Part shown: positions 12,217-26,782 of the stretch, in pieces | Numbering within the stretch: position 1 is the stretch's first letter | Layout: every line of letters begins with the position of its first letter | Assembly: GCA_036785705.1 (NCBI GenBank) | Contig: JAWUZG010000029.1 | Coordinates: 16,197,501 to 16,261,500 of the forward strand | Reading direction: 5' to 3' | From: Acanthornis magna | Lineage: Eukaryota; Chordata; Aves; Passeriformes; Acanthizidae | Length of the DNA stretch: 64,000 nucleotides | Made by a program: the position numbers and the translations under genes | The notes under the pieces: model-generated | Told to the model about the DNA's origin: nothing | Database searches by the model: none | What the model saw: the letters and a program-made list of their open reading frames with translations, nothing else

Positions 12217-13108
12217 TGTGGTGGGTTGACCCTGGCTGGATGCCAGGTACCCACTAAAGCCTCTCTATCACTCCCATTCACAACTGGACAGGGGAGAGAA
12301 AATGCAGTGAAAGGTTAATCAGTTGAGATAAGGACGAGGAGATAGCACTCACTGATTACCATCACGGGCAAAATAGGTTAAATTTGGGGAGATTAATTTA
12401 GTTTATTACTAAAAAATCAGAGCAGGATATTGAGAAGTAAAATAAATCTTAAAAACACTGTTCTCACCCACCCCTCCCTCCTTCTCAGGCTCTACCTCAT
12501 CCCCACCAGCAGTGCGGGGAGACAGGGAATGGGGATTATGGTCAGTTCACCACAGGCTGTTTCTGCCACTGCTTAGGGAGAGGAGTCCTTCCACTGCTCC
12601 AGTGTGGGGTCCTTCCCACAGGAGACAATCCTCTATGAACCTCTCTAATGAGAGTCCATGCCACAGGCTACAGTTCTTCACAAACTGATCCAGCATGGGT
12701 CCCTTTCCACAGGGCACAGTCTTTCAAGGACATACTGCTCCAGCGTGGGTCCCCCACAGGGCCACAGGCTCTACCAGGAAACCTGCTCCAGCCTGGGCTC
12801 CACTCTCCATGAGTCCACAGATCCCTGCCAGGAGCCTGTTCCAGCATGGGCTTCCCCCAGGTTCACAGCCGCTTTTGGTCATCTACCTGCTACGGCATGG
12901 GTCTCATCCATGGTCTGCAGGTGGATCTCTCCATCCCCACGATCCTTCATGGGCTGTAGGGTCACAACTGCCTCCCCATGGTCTGCACCGTGGGCTGCAG
13001 GGCAATCTCAGCTCCAGTGCCTGGAGCACCTCCTCCCCTTTCTTCTTCACTGACCTTAGTGTCTGCAGATTTGTTCCTCTCACGTGTTCTCCTTCCTCTC
13101 TGACTGCA
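12217..13108 (-). mobile_element. ERVL-type LTR, 5' truncated, minus orientation
   Basis: The plus-strand text begins TGTGGTGGGTTGACC, the reverse complement of an avian ERVL LTR 3' end. It continues through a minus-strand AATAAA (TTTATT at 12402-12407) and a GC-rich repeat region. The segment ending near CTGACTGCAG (about 13108) matches the interior of the LTR at 5077 in reverse; beyond it similarity stops, so the U3 start is missing or replaced. No right-hand target duplication can be assigned. Open frames of 131 and 157 codons within it come from the repeat array. Confidence 0.8.
12596..12945 (-). repeat. Degenerate ~50-bp tandem repeats within the LTR
   Basis: The motif G(C/A/T)(T/A)CCAGYRTGGG recurs at about 12596, 12687, 12736, 12784, 12838 and 12889 (last copy degenerate), with spacings of 48-54 bp between successive copies from 12687 onward. 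The copies differ at many positions. This is typical of the tandem-repeat core of this LTR family. Confidence 0.75.
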
Positions 13109-16100
13109 GTTATATCTGCACAGATCTACTTTGATCTTTGCTATTGTAACTTTGCGTGTTGGAGATAAGGACTGAGTCTCTACAGAGCTTCGTCAAATAA
13201 TATTTAATTTAATTTTGGCACTGAAACCCAGTGAGAGAGCAACACGTGCAGCAAAACAGGACTCTGGATAAGGTGCTGAGCTAGTGCTGGCAGCAGCAGT
13301 AAGAAGACAGCCTGCTTAAATTTGGTTTTCAGGGCTGGTTAGAGACTGGTTTTAGATCAACTCCCTTAGGAAAATCACATCCCCATCACAAAAAGCAGAG
13401 AAGTGCTAAATTTCTTGGGAGACTTACTGTTGAGGTCTCTTACTACACACTGGTAGGTGATATAAGAGACTGGCCAAGACTGTTGTGAAATATTTCTGGC
13501 ATTGCTGCTGTTCTCTTCCATGGAGCATATGAACAAGATCCCCATTTCACCCAGGCTGTGTAGGTATTTACTGAGCAAATATCCACATACCAATATTTCA
13601 GCTACAGGCCCAATTTGACTAATACAGAAATAATCATTCTGTATGCACATTTTTGTAAATGATGGGAGTAATGGTACACATACAGAAACTGAAAGACTTG
13701 CATTTTGAATGTGTTTTAAAATCCTCTTTTCCTGCTTCTTATTGCTAATGTATTAATCTAAATGTGACAGGATTTATCAGAAGTCCAAATAATAGAAGAG
13801 AAAAATAATTAACACTGTGTTCTGGTTAACTAATATCGCATTTTAAAACCTATTAAAGGATAGATAGGGGTTTATGAGAGAGGTTTTTTTAATTTTTACG
13901 TGAAGTGCTGGAAAATTACTGTAGCTAGAGGCAAGTTGTTCATCTTGGTCAGTCCCGGATCTGGTTGGGTTGAAAAGCTTTCTGGTGCTAAGTTGTTTGA
14001 AGCCTGAGTACATGGATGTAGTGACCTTTCCCTGAGATTCTGGTAGGATCTGGAAGGAACATTTGCTCCTTCTTCTTTCTCTTCCTGTCCTTCTTCCCTG
14101 TCTCCAACAACCCAATCATGGGCAATGTAGGAGGAATTCCACTCCTTTCTGCAGCACTGTGTGTGGTCAATTGCTAGGATCATTTAGGTACATTTCTCTA
14201 ACAAATTCAGTAGATTTCACCACTAGATGCATCGTATCAGCTTGACAGCCTAGCAGCTTTCAAAATAGCAAGTATTTTTACATTTTTTGCTGTCATGTCA
14301 AACCAGAGCTTCAGACCTAAATGCTGTGACAGAATACCATTGTTTTTAGCTAATGTCAGGTTTCAGTGTTGCACCAGATCGCCATCCTCAGCTTTGTGTG
14401 ACTAAGTAATGTCTCTAAAGCATGACAGCGTAATAGGATGATGTGTGCTATGAGGTGTCTTGTGGACAAGTTAGCAGTAAGACAATTCATTAGCTGATGA
14501 ATCTCAGTATTACTCTTCCCTTTTTCTCATGAGAATAGTGTTCTTTATCTCACATGAAGTAGAGACAGCCCAAAATAGCAACAAATTATTTTGTCTAGCT
14601 TATATGCAAAATCTTTACAGCAGTGACTGTCAAACTGAAGCTAAATTTTATTTCTGCAGCTGTTTCCTCAGTGCTCTAACACTATTATTAATAGTACCTG
14701 TCACCCATACAGCACCTCAGAGTTGTAAGTAGTTTGAGAAACATTATACGAACTTAGTGGAAAGCATTAAAAATTAAGTAAACACCCTGCTTCTTACTGG
14801 CTAAACTCAATTCTTAAAATTACTTCATAGCCTGGCTTTGATTTAGCTTAGTGAAAGTCTTCCAGACAGCAATTTCCCTGACTTACTTTATATTTATGTT
14901 TTTACTAAATTACTCCCATTAGAAGTTTATCAGATCTAGATCAGAATGGCATTACTGAAAACAGTATGTAGAGTTTCCTTGTCTAACTTTCCAGGCCACT
15001 TTAATTAAGTTAAAATGCTAAAGTGATTCTGAACAAACATGGAAGCACATCTTGCTGGTAGTGCTAAAATGCTGCTAATAGCTGTAGAAGCTCCTTAAAG
15101 TTAATGATTCTTGTTGATCTTGGTGAAGCAGTAGTAGCAGCAGAGACTTCAGTGTATAAAGTACTCTGTTTTCTAGCATCATTTTTATCAGCTTATCATT
15201 TTAAATTGCCACCAAGCAGATGATGTGACAGGAAGAGTTTGAGCTATTCTTACAGTACCATCATGATTACAAAGCTAGAAAAAAATGTGGAAAAAAAAAT
15301 GCATGATGGAAATAAATTTGAAAACTTCTGGCATTCATTTGCATTTCCGAAGGCTCTCTCAACATGGGTGGTTTCTATCCAGGGTAGAACACATGGTTCT
15401 GTTAATGTATTTTTTCTCTTTTTAAATAAAATTTCGAAACCTTAACAGCCTTTAAGCTTTTGTTATCACCTCCTAAATTCCCCCCAGTGTGAGGCCAGGC
15501 AGAGCCCTGAGGTGCTGCAGAGCCGTGGCCAAGAGTGTTTGCCAGCACCTGAACTTGTGGAATAGCCACCCAGCCCTGCCCGCTGGGCCCCCTTCCTTCC
15601 ATATCTTCTCAATGCTTTCTTAAGTCTGTTTGTATGAATGTACTGAGATTATAAAACCATTGTTCTGTGCCACAAAACCAGGTACCCACAGTTACAATAG
15701 TTATAAAAAATGCCCAATGCAATTTCTGCTTATTCAAAACTCCCCTTGGCTCTGAGGGAATCTGTGCAGGACCAGGCTGGTCTGCCCCCTTCCAGCAGAC
15801 TCAGCAAGCATTTATGGTACTTCTGTTGTATCAGTATTGAAAATAGTTCATGTTTTATTGTAAATTACTGTTATTTGCAACTTCCACTTTTACAGTTCCC
15901 ACTGCACAGAGATCAAGCTCTCAATTTTTCCTTTGTATCCATCAGTGTAAATCAAGATCAACTCCAGTGAAATCAGTCTAAGCGTAAGAGTAAAGCTAGA
16001 AGGAATGAAAAGCAAATCAGTCTACAAACTACTAGGGTTTTTTATTTTTAGATAGCAAAATTAATGCTGCTGTTCTGCAGAGACTGGGTGACCTGCAAAG

Positions 16101-16700
16101 TACTATCTCATGCATTACTAATGTATCTCCATTTAAATGCAGGTTTTTGCTCCTAACACAGAACTTCAGGGAAATCCTCTCCAGATAAACTGTAATAGGA
16201 TACCAAATGGTGATTCAATACTTCACTTTAGCTTGTGTTTCAGCTTATTGATCTTAATTTTCTATCATTTTGATGCAGCATTTGCCTAGGGGGAAGAGGA
16301 TTACATTCACTACAATACGGCTTTTAATTAATAATTAATTATTTTAATATTCCACACATCCATGTCAACAGTGGCAATATGCTTATATTCCTTTCCTTAT
16401 TTCTATTCTATTCTATTTCTATTCTATCAAACCAGCAAGGTATGACTTTACAAATTTCAGGAAGTAATTGAGACACAGTTGAGAAAAGGAAGCATAGCAT
16501 AAGTATCACAGTATCTATGTGGGGCATGCTTATCATGATAGTGTTTTGTTCTCAGTCGTTTGTGGTAACAGTGGTAAGACCATGACATTGCTTTTGCCAT
16601 ATATGACAAGTTTAGGATGAAGTTTTTCTCTGTATATGCCTCCCTCAAGCACTGCTTAACTGCAGCTTGTAAGACGTACATGAAACCTTGATAGATTTTT

Positions 16701-16722
16701 ATATATATATATATATATATAT
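16701..16722. repeat. (AT)n microsatellite
   Basis: Eleven AT units, preceded by a T run. Confidence 0.9.
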
Positions 16723-17589
16723 GAGCTCTCTTCTCTGGACTGAACTTTAAGTGTCCTAAATAGTACAATAGAACATAGAAATTATAAGTCTACTAGATCA
16801 TGAATACAGTTATTAAGAGGAATTACTTGATGCTGAGAGTGTTTTTGCAGCACCTAATATGATGACATCCAATCTAGTTATAACTAGGCCACACTATTTC
16901 TCAGTATCCAGGCAGAAAGCCAGCAGCGCAAGGATGGCAAGCAAGGCTTAGGTCTCATTTTCAGTATCATCTGCTCAAAAATAACTCTCTACTGTGGTAG
17001 AAGTATAAGTATGATGAGATTTTAAAATAAATTTTTACATTTAGCATTTTTTATTATTTATATAACTTAATTACATATAGGTGCATTTTGTTAACATTTC
17101 CAAATGTTCTTGCAACAGTAAGATTCATGAATTTTCAAAATTTTACCTCTGAGATTAACATTTTCTACATAGCATCCTAGGATTTGTTGGTTTTTTTTAA
17201 TTATCAGGATAAGAGCAATAAAATAGTGGAAATTGCCAGTCTTAGGGTTACTGAGACCTCTTTTGTTATATAATTTGGTCAGCAAAACCGATGTCTAAGA
17301 AGTAATGATATTTGTGATTATGCTCCTTTGGGAAGCTTACCTACATGCCCTGAGTTCTCTTCTCTTAAATTATTTCCAACATTCTCAAATCCTGACAGAT
17401 TGAAACACCTGCTAAGCAAAACAAAAACTGCTAGAAAGACATTCCTCCACCACCTCATCAGTCAGTCCTCTCCATGCCCGTGTTTAGGTCTGAATTAGTG
17501 GTATGCTGCAATCCATCAGACAGAAATTTGTTAGTGGTAAGAACACAGGGCACACCATCAAAAACTGTCTCATGATAGACTTTGTTGGG

Positions 17590-17617
17590 TGGGAAGCTGG
17601 GGGTGGGGGGAGGGGGA
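17590..17617 (+). other. G-rich tract, possible quadruplex
   Basis: Runs GGGTGGG, then GGGGG, GGGGGG and GGGGG separated by one or a few bases. It fits a G-quadruplex pattern, but no gene context gives it a function. Confidence 0.4.
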
Positions 17618-20600
17618 AATGATGGGGCTTTTTTTCACCCCCAAAAACCAGGAACAGCATTTGCTTTTAATATTGAAGTCCATGGTGACTTCATAAATGT
17701 AAAGTAATGAAAAAATAATATAGCTACAATGGAGAAGCTGGGTAGAGTATTTTTCTCATCAACAGTCCGTTATCAGTAAACACAGTTTGACTGGAACCAA
17801 AGCACTAAACAAAAACTTTTAATGCTGCTGGAAGCAGGGGAAGAGGGGGTTTCAATGAATCACTTATGGGTTTATCCAAATCAACTCTTTAAAGTTCTCA
17901 CAAAAAACAAGAGACTACTACTGGTCAAAAAGAAAATTTTCAGCAATCCAAAATAAGATTTCTTTTAATTATAAAATTATAAATTTTCCAGGATTTTTGA
18001 AATTAGGTTTTTAAAATCACAATGCAGAATCCCTTATTAAAATTGGTACCAAATTGTAGCAAAACTATAAATACTAAATATTAGAAGATAAAAAGATGGT
18101 ATTCTTTGGAATGTGTTTCATGAAAAGTTATCTCAGTCGTGAAAATGGGTGTTGTAATAGGGGCTTTTTTTCCCCAAGACATAAGTTCATGCTAGGATTT
18201 AACAAATAAGACTGAAATTAATTTTTTAAAAAAAGGAATGGATCAGGTATGAACTGATAAAACTTCCCACTTTTTTGACCTTGTAAACTTCCATCAGAAT
18301 GCATGACACAGCAGGAAGTTTGCCTAGCAGCAGTAGGTACGCACATCCTCGTTTCCTTTACTGGCTCAAACCTAGTTTTTCACATTAATTACCGTTCATT
18401 TATTGAATGGAAAACATGCATTTTTAATTATGTTAATTGAAATGTTGGCTGGTTGTGAAACCAAGTGCTTGGAATTGGTCCATTTGAGCCACGTGAATCA
18501 GCAGTACTGTTTTATAGATTTTTGCATTTTTTCGTTTCAGCATTTCAAACTGATCCTTGTGCAGAATAAAACCTGATAGAGAAAGATTAAAGGCTCCATC
18601 TAGTGGGCAAGAGTTTTCTATTGAAAGGGGGAAAAAGGCTCTCGTTTTCACTTGATTTTATGCACTAAGAAATATGGCTTTAGATTTTGTTTCATTAAGC
18701 TACCATGTTGTAGTTAATTCTTGCCTTCTGCAGAGCCATTATTTTATATGCAAAGCTGTGAAACATTAAGTATTATTCTGAGTCTTGAGGAGGAAGCAAA
18801 AAATGATACTAAATGAGTGGGTTTATACAGCAGCTCATCAAAAAAGTGCTTCCTCCCCACCCCCTTCAAGTTTCACTATATAGTAACCAAAAAGATTCTT
18901 TCCTACTTAAAACTGACTAGAAACATTCATAACTTGACCACAGCACTTAACACAGTATTTTGGGGGTATTTTTACACAGAGAACTCTACCCATCTGTGTC
19001 CTCATCATTAAATGACTTGTTTACCTGCAAACAGTAGGTAAACTGTGAAATCTGTGTTTTCTAGCAAGGCACAGCCCCAGTGGCCTCTGTTGTGTCTTCC
19101 AAAGGCAAACACCAAAACTCATGCATCCTGGCAATTATCTAGGAGCCAGCCTGGTACTGTCGTGTGTCCAAAAGCATCCCAATAGAATCTAGCACCTTTA
19201 TTTTAGGTACACAATTGATCTAGGTACACCAGTATTCTTCCTTTCTTTTCTCTTTGCTGAAGTTCTGCACTGCATTGCAGTTATGCTCCCAGCTCCTGAA
19301 CTTCAAATGGCAGGATTCTTCCATTTGCAGTAGTGAAACTTGGGTGTTACTCTCTCATTCCAACAAATTCATCCAGGAGCTGAAATCTCCAGTTCACTTC
19401 AAGCTAGTAACAAGCATAGGAGCAGGAATAAGTAGCAGCAAGCACAGATTTGGCAGAAGAGACACTAAGGTACATGTCCCGGCTTTTGTCCAACTGTCCC
19501 TCCTTTTAAATTCTTAGAGCATGGCAAGATCAGCTCCTCCAGCAAGGGGCAGACACTAACATGCTGTGTAGTAATACACTACACCCAAGTTTGCTATAGC
19601 CAATGTTCATATCCAACACTGGAAAATCTATCTCCTGCACAAACCAGAAAACAGAGCTTACTAAGTTGTTTTGCACTCCTTTTGATCGCAGGGAGATCTC
19701 CCTTTGCAGTGGGTCAGATAGCAAATCCAGAGGATTTTTACTTGGGTATTACTGCATGATTTGGCAATCTTGATAGATCAGACAGACTTGCTGATTTTCC
19801 TGAACAATTCTCCCCAGCTGCAGCTCTCCCTCTATCCTCCATGGAAATGTTTTTCTGAGGTGCCAGTTTGTAAGTGCTGTCATTTAGCTTGTTTTACAGG
19901 CTAAAGTGAAGGATAGTATTAGAGTTCTTACTCTGAACCATTTTATGAGCAAGGACTAACAAAGAACTGAGTAGCTCTGGAGTGCCTTTGAGGAAGTTGG
20001 TATGTTTGCAACATGCAAAAGATGGTATTTCAAAAAGGAAAGAAATCAAAGGTAAAACTTAAACTGCATGTTTTGGTATTTGCTAGAGTAATGCTGCTTG
20101 GTTTCTAAGGTACATGAACACCTACCTCACTGGGCACACAACAGAAGAACAGATGCAAGTCCCTTAATTCAAAGTTGTTAAATAACACCACTTTTAACTG
20201 ATGGCCTTTGCTTTAGAATTGTTGCTGTTTTAAAAGATTATAGGCTTGTTGCTGAGCTAAAGCAAATCCCAAGTTTGGACCTACAGTAAGATCCTCTTTA
20301 TTTTACTTTAAATACCTTTTCTAGCACTAGTACTTGAACTGATCCTAATGAAATACAAATTTCCAGACGTGAAACTCTGAGGACTATCCAACAAACTGCT
20401 TTTTGCAATAATCTGCTGTAAACTCAAAATAAAAATACAAACTTGGGTATTAATTTATTGCATATACAGGTCATTCAAAAGCCTCATAGAAGACTTCTAA
20501 TTAAACTATGTCTAATTAGGGTTATTCAGCTATTTGTTTGTTCTTTGTTGGAGCAGTGGTCTTTGAAACAAATGCACTGATGCACGTTTATTGTTGTGGA

Positions 20601-20632
20601 GAACCACTAAGTCTCTTTCTTATTTTTCACAG

Positions 20633-20751
20633 CCAACCAGGTGCTGAAGTTTGGAACACTCGTCAGTACTTCCAACACCTATGACAACTCTGGGATTGTG
20701 ACCATCGAGACAGACAAACCGTTGCTGTGGACAATGGCTATCAAGAGATAA
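20633..20751 (+). CDS. 3'-terminal coding exon, possibly VSTM2A (alternative C-terminus)
   Basis: A strong acceptor (TCTTTCTTATTTTTCACAG, ending at 20632) precedes an open segment that starts in phase 1 (two bases CC complete a codon) and encodes a 38-residue tail to a TAA stop at 20749-20751. The tail begins [14 protein letters not shown] and ends [10 protein letters not shown]. It has no membrane helix, no cysteine and no GPI-type hydrophobic end. AATAAA signals follow at 20887, 21323 and 21384. The gene runs toward SEC61G tail to tail, 1.4 kb from its 3' end. In mammals the + strand gene in that position is VSTM2A (secreted V-set protein), and my recollection is that its last exon also begins with an A-N-Q junction; the remaining residues do not match the mammalian form I remember, so identity is inferred from synteny. 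Upstream exons were not found. That this is a coding exon: about 0.75; that it is VSTM2A: about 0.45. Confidence 0.6.
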
Positions 20752-20886
20752 GATCAGTTACAGCTGCCTTTTCTGACCTGACACAACTCAAATTACTACA
20801 AAATTTCACTGAATTAAGACAGTAAAGCTGTTGCAAAAGATGTAAGGAGGTACTGATTTTATGTATTGAATGGAAAACAAGTCTGA

Positions 20887-20892
20887 AATAAA
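20887..20892 (+). terminator. Poly(A) signal AATAAA (first of three)
   Basis: It lies 136 bp past the stop of the terminal exon at 20633-20751. Alternatives at 21323-21328 and 21384-21389 would give longer 3' UTRs. Which is used cannot be told from sequence. Confidence 0.5.
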
Positions 20893-22221
20893 AGTCACTT
20901 GAGATTGAATCAAAAGTACTTGCAGTAATAGAGTACTTCATTCTGGTACCTCACACTACTCAATCAGAAGATGCATGAGCAGACACTCAGTACAATCACA
21001 AACAGAAATGAATGTAAAGAAACTGCTGCTGCTTTTCTGGTTAGTTCAGGCTACTTTTACAAAGTATTTTTATTCCAATACTGAACTATTTTTCCCCTCT
21101 TGCCAAAAGGACAGTTACACACAGTATAACTGTATTACAAAGTAATAGCACTAAGATTAACTAATCTCATTTTTCTGTCCCAGTTTGTAGGTGCTGGTGA
21201 AGATTTCTCAAGAATAATAATTGAACTTTTCTACTTAGGAAGCAAGTTAGTGTACTGAAGGAGCTTCAGTTTTGCTGTAATACCAGTATCAGATTTCCCA
21301 GTATTTACTGCTTTTAAAGTCTAATAAAAATACCATTGTACCTTCTGCAAATATCAAATGCATACAGTAAAATTTTGGAGTGAAATAAATGTCTTAATCT
21401 GAGGAGGAAGAGCATTTCCAGTTTTTGCAGGCTTAGTTCTTAAAATCAAAATATACAATCATTTAAAATAATGGAAACTTCCAGGTCAACATGCAGAGGC
21501 TTTTTTATAATTCTATGCACAGAAGAGGGTCCAAAATGATTGTATATCCTATCCAACAGTGTGGCCAAGTTGTGGATTTGCTGAAGGACTGCTTAGTGTC
21601 TGTGACAACTAAATTATCCTCAAATGGCACATCTCAGTAATCAATTATGTTTGCATTTTTTAAGTATGCCATCAGAATAAGGACTGGCAATGCAACTTCT
21701 GTATTTGGTGGTGTTCTTCCTGTCAAGTACATACTATAACCTAGCAGGACTTCCAAATGCTGGAAGGAATTACTGATAATTATGGTGATTCCAGAAATTA
21801 TTGACAAGAATTCCCATACACTTTTACATCACCACTTGAAAGGATACAGAAATGCTGTTTTCTTGCTGTCTGCTTGTGCTGGGACGATGCTGTTCCAATG
21901 CTTAATTTACTGCTTAGTAAACAGCTCCTGAAGAGAGGTCATACAGCTGAAAGTTTTCAGTATTTGACTGGACAAAACCTTAAGCAACCTCATCAGAATG
22001 CAACACTGACCCAGCTTTGAGCAGGACAAGGCACTAGAGACCTTCCAAGCATCCTTCCCACCTGAATGATTCTACTACAGTTAAAAGAAGCAACAAAACA
22101 AGCAAAACACACAACTACTATTACCAGAAAGAAAAAGAAACCCTGTAGGACAGGTATTATCACATACACTTTAAAAGAAAATTACGATGACAAGAATTTT
22201 TGAAAACCCAAACTGAGCTTG

Positions 22222-22227
22222 TTTAAT
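22222..22227 (-). terminator. SEC61G poly(A) signal (ATTAAA)
   Basis: On the minus strand ATTAAA occurs 71 bp past the SEC61G stop, followed by a GT-rich stretch (about 22200-22210). This would place the mRNA end near 22205. Confidence 0.65.
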
Positions 22228-22297
22228 ATCAAACAAATTAAAGCTGTGAAATCTTTGCAGCAGCTGTCACAACTGTCTTCTTCTTCATGATGAATAT

Positions 22298-24436
<2,139 letters not shown>

Positions 24437-24839
24437 CTACGAAATTTGTTAAAGGCTTAAGATAATGTAAAATGTCATATTCCAACCTAAGATACTTCCA
24501 CTTTGCAGGAAATGAAGACACTGTATCAGTAAATAAACATGACGGCCTATTTCTGACTGCAAAAGAAAAAAAAAAAAGGAAAATTATGCCTTTCAGCACA
24601 GAAAACAACAGCTCCATCACACATTGGCTTTCATCTGATGTCCTACGCCGTGCTTCTGAGACCACAGAAGGCTTCTGAATAGACAAAAGCCATCGGTTTC
24701 AGGAGACCCTCACGCCAAAAGCTGCCGGGGGCTCGGTCGGTGAACACGAGGAGAATGCTGTGGCCGAGCCTCCTTCTCACAACAGACGAGTGCCAGCATT
24801 GCCACTGTAAGGACACCGGGCTGGAGGAATCTGTGACCA

Positions 24840-25280
24840 TCAATATGTACAGACCACCAGGTACGAGGCGCCCGGTACGAAGCCGGCCCCTCTTCCATCC
24901 ACGGAGACTCCTTTCCCCCTCACTGCGGCCGAGGCCCTGCCTGCCCGCCGCTGTCCCCCCAGCCGCCCTCCGCCCCGGGCGCTCCCCAGCCCCTTATCCC
25001 TGATTCCCCATCCTGATCCCGAACCCCGGGTGCTCCCGGGCCCCCCGCGCCGCCCTCACCGCGAGCCGAGGGACACGTCGCACTAGCGGCAGGCGGCGTG
25101 ACGTCGCCGCGGTGGGCGGGGCGGCTTTTGAGTGCACACGGAGAGCTTTTGGGGGTGGAGTTTTACTTGGATTTTTTTTTCTTTCCGGTTTCCGGGGCCT
25201 CTCGCTCTTCCTGCCTCGCCGGCGGGGGCTGGGCGTAGCCGTGAGGGCGTATCCGTCTCTCTACGGCCTCCGACAGTGAG
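24840..25280 (-). promoter_or_regulatory. CpG-island promoter and non-coding exon 1 of SEC61G
   Basis: This is the most CpG-dense stretch in the window. A consensus donor on the minus strand (GCTCGCG followed by GTGAGGG; last exon base 25060) closes a 5' non-coding exon that splices to the acceptor before 24352. No TATA box is visible. Upstream of the donor on the minus strand are a CRE-like TGACGTCG (+ strand 25099-25106), a second ACGT core (about 25075-25078), GC boxes (GGGCGGGGCGG, about 25114-25124) and paired ETS-like CCGGAA motifs (about 25184-25196). SEC61 genes are known unfolded-protein-response targets, so ACGT cores are plausible ATF6/XBP1/CREB contacts; that is inference. Transcription probably starts between about 25075 and 25200. 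Such islands often fire in both directions, but no coding exon is visible on the + strand. Confidence 0.8.
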
Positions 25281-25349
25281 TTTGCTTTCCATGCTCTTGG
25301 AGCCTTGGGATCCAAGCGCCTCCTAGAAGGAAATAAAGGGAAGAAGGTG

Positions 25350-25627
25350 CCGCTATTCTGCCAGGCAGCCAGCGACAGGACGAGAGGACATAGCCTCAAG
25401 CTGTGCCAGGGAGGTTTAGGTTGGACATTAGGAGGAATTTCTTCACAGAAAGGGTGATCAGATATTGGAATGGGCTGCCCAGGGAGCTGGTGGAGTCACC
25501 GTCCTTGGAGGTGTTTAAGCAAAGACTGGAGGTGGCGCTCAGTGCCATGGTCTGGTTGGCCGTGGGCTGTTTGGTAATAGGTTGGATTCGATCTCAGAAA
25601 TCTTTTCTCACCTAATTGATTCTCTGA
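25350..25627 (+). mobile_element. CR1 LINE fragment (3' end)
   Basis: Plus-orientation CR1: GCCAGCGACAGGACGAGAGG, GCCTCAAGCTGTGCCAGG, GGTTGGACATTAGGAGGAA, GGGCTGCCCAGGGAGCTGG. The end is degenerate (CTAATTGATTCTCTGAA). A 70-codon open frame inside is the remnant of the ORF2 C-terminus ([20 protein letters not shown]...[17 protein letters not shown]), a recognisable CR1 ORF2 tail. It lies just upstream of the SEC61G CpG island. Confidence 0.92.
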
Positions 25628-26739
25628 ATATGCCTCTAACAAATGCTGTTTAATGAAGGGATGGTAAAAAATCCCCAAGAAACAAAATCCATCCAACTAA
25701 AAAAAAAAAAAAAACAAAACCTGCATGTAGAACTCGTTCAGGCTGTGGTTGCCCATGAGCCTGACACCTATTGGTTTGTAGGAATGCTGGAGCCATTGCG
25801 AACTCACGGAGTTCATCATCTTTGAAAACATAGGATTTTTCTTGTGTAAAGAAGTGTGCAGTGCTCAAAGGTGGGAAAGCTCCGTACATTTCAGCGGCAC
25901 AGGTGTAGTGTAGGATGCTTCCTTGCACGAGGGGGAAAAGAGGCTGTCACTGCCTAAATGGAGCACTTCCTTGCTGCTTCATCTTGTAACAGGTAAAGGA
26001 AGAACAAAGACAACATGGATTTATTTTTTTTGTCCTTACTTTGCTTTCAATGTTACTGATTTTGGTCTAGAGCTCTGTTCCTAGTTGACTGCCACCTTTG
26101 AGTTTAGATTGAATATCCAAAGCTTATTAATTATTCATCAGACTGTGCGGCCTCTGCAGCCAGTTAGCAAATGCTTTGCTGATCTCAACTCCCTGTTGCA
26201 TTTAAGTGTGCACAAAGTATTTTCTGGGCTTAAGTTTTTGCTGACAGCCTTCATTACAGGTGAAATACCATGACATCAGAGTAGGGCAGTAGGGAGTTAG
26301 TCATTCTGGTCTTTTTTGGCAGCCACTTTCTTTGTCTCTGCCCACAGGGCGGATCCCTCGGTGTTACTGATCTCCTTCAGAGATGAGCTCTCTACTTGGC
26401 TTTGGAGGGTTATTGGCTTGAAGGTCCTCTACAAGTTTTCTCCACCTTTGGATTGGACTTTGCTTTGAATGAAAATTCATGCAACATTGTTCCTCAGATG
26501 GGGCTGTAATTTTGGTGGCCAAATTCTGCTGGATCTTTTCCATTGGCACACCAACACAGATCAGAGTGTCAGTCAGGTCTCCCACAGTAGATATGTGTCT
26601 AATTTGTCTCTTGTTTTTGCAGGCCAGTTTGCAGTCTGCAAGGCTGGAAGGAAGAGGAGAGGAAGATCCCTAATGAAAGCAGCAAAGGGCCTGATAGCCA
26701 TAGTGCACAGTGTGTGGTGGGGCAGAGTAGGTTGCTGAG

Positions 26740-26782
26740 TGAGAATCCATATGTAGAGGAATGAGAATCCATATGTAGAGGC
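26740..26782. repeat. 22-bp tandem duplication
   Basis: TGAGAATCCATATGTAGAGG occurs twice in direct succession with period 22. Confidence 0.9.

Larger units (their letters stand above)
13109..20632. other. 7.5 kb without recognisable exons
   Basis: If the terminal exon at 20633 belongs to a gene running from the left, this stretch is at least partly its last intron. I looked for immunoglobulin-domain or signal-peptide coding segments on the + strand and found none. Simple repeats include a TTCTA-type tract (about 16401-16427) and (AT)11 (16701-16722). A G-rich tract lies at about 17599-17616. A 140-bp GC-richer patch at about 15480-15600 is unexplained. Confidence 0.4.

Noticed and set aside
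12658..13168. 131- and 157-codon + strand frames
   Set aside because: They are products of the ~50-bp tandem repeats in a minus-strand LTR.
24740..25326. + strand coding gene divergent from SEC61G
   Set aside because: The open frames here are Pro/Arg-rich translations of a CpG island with no domain and no credible donor.
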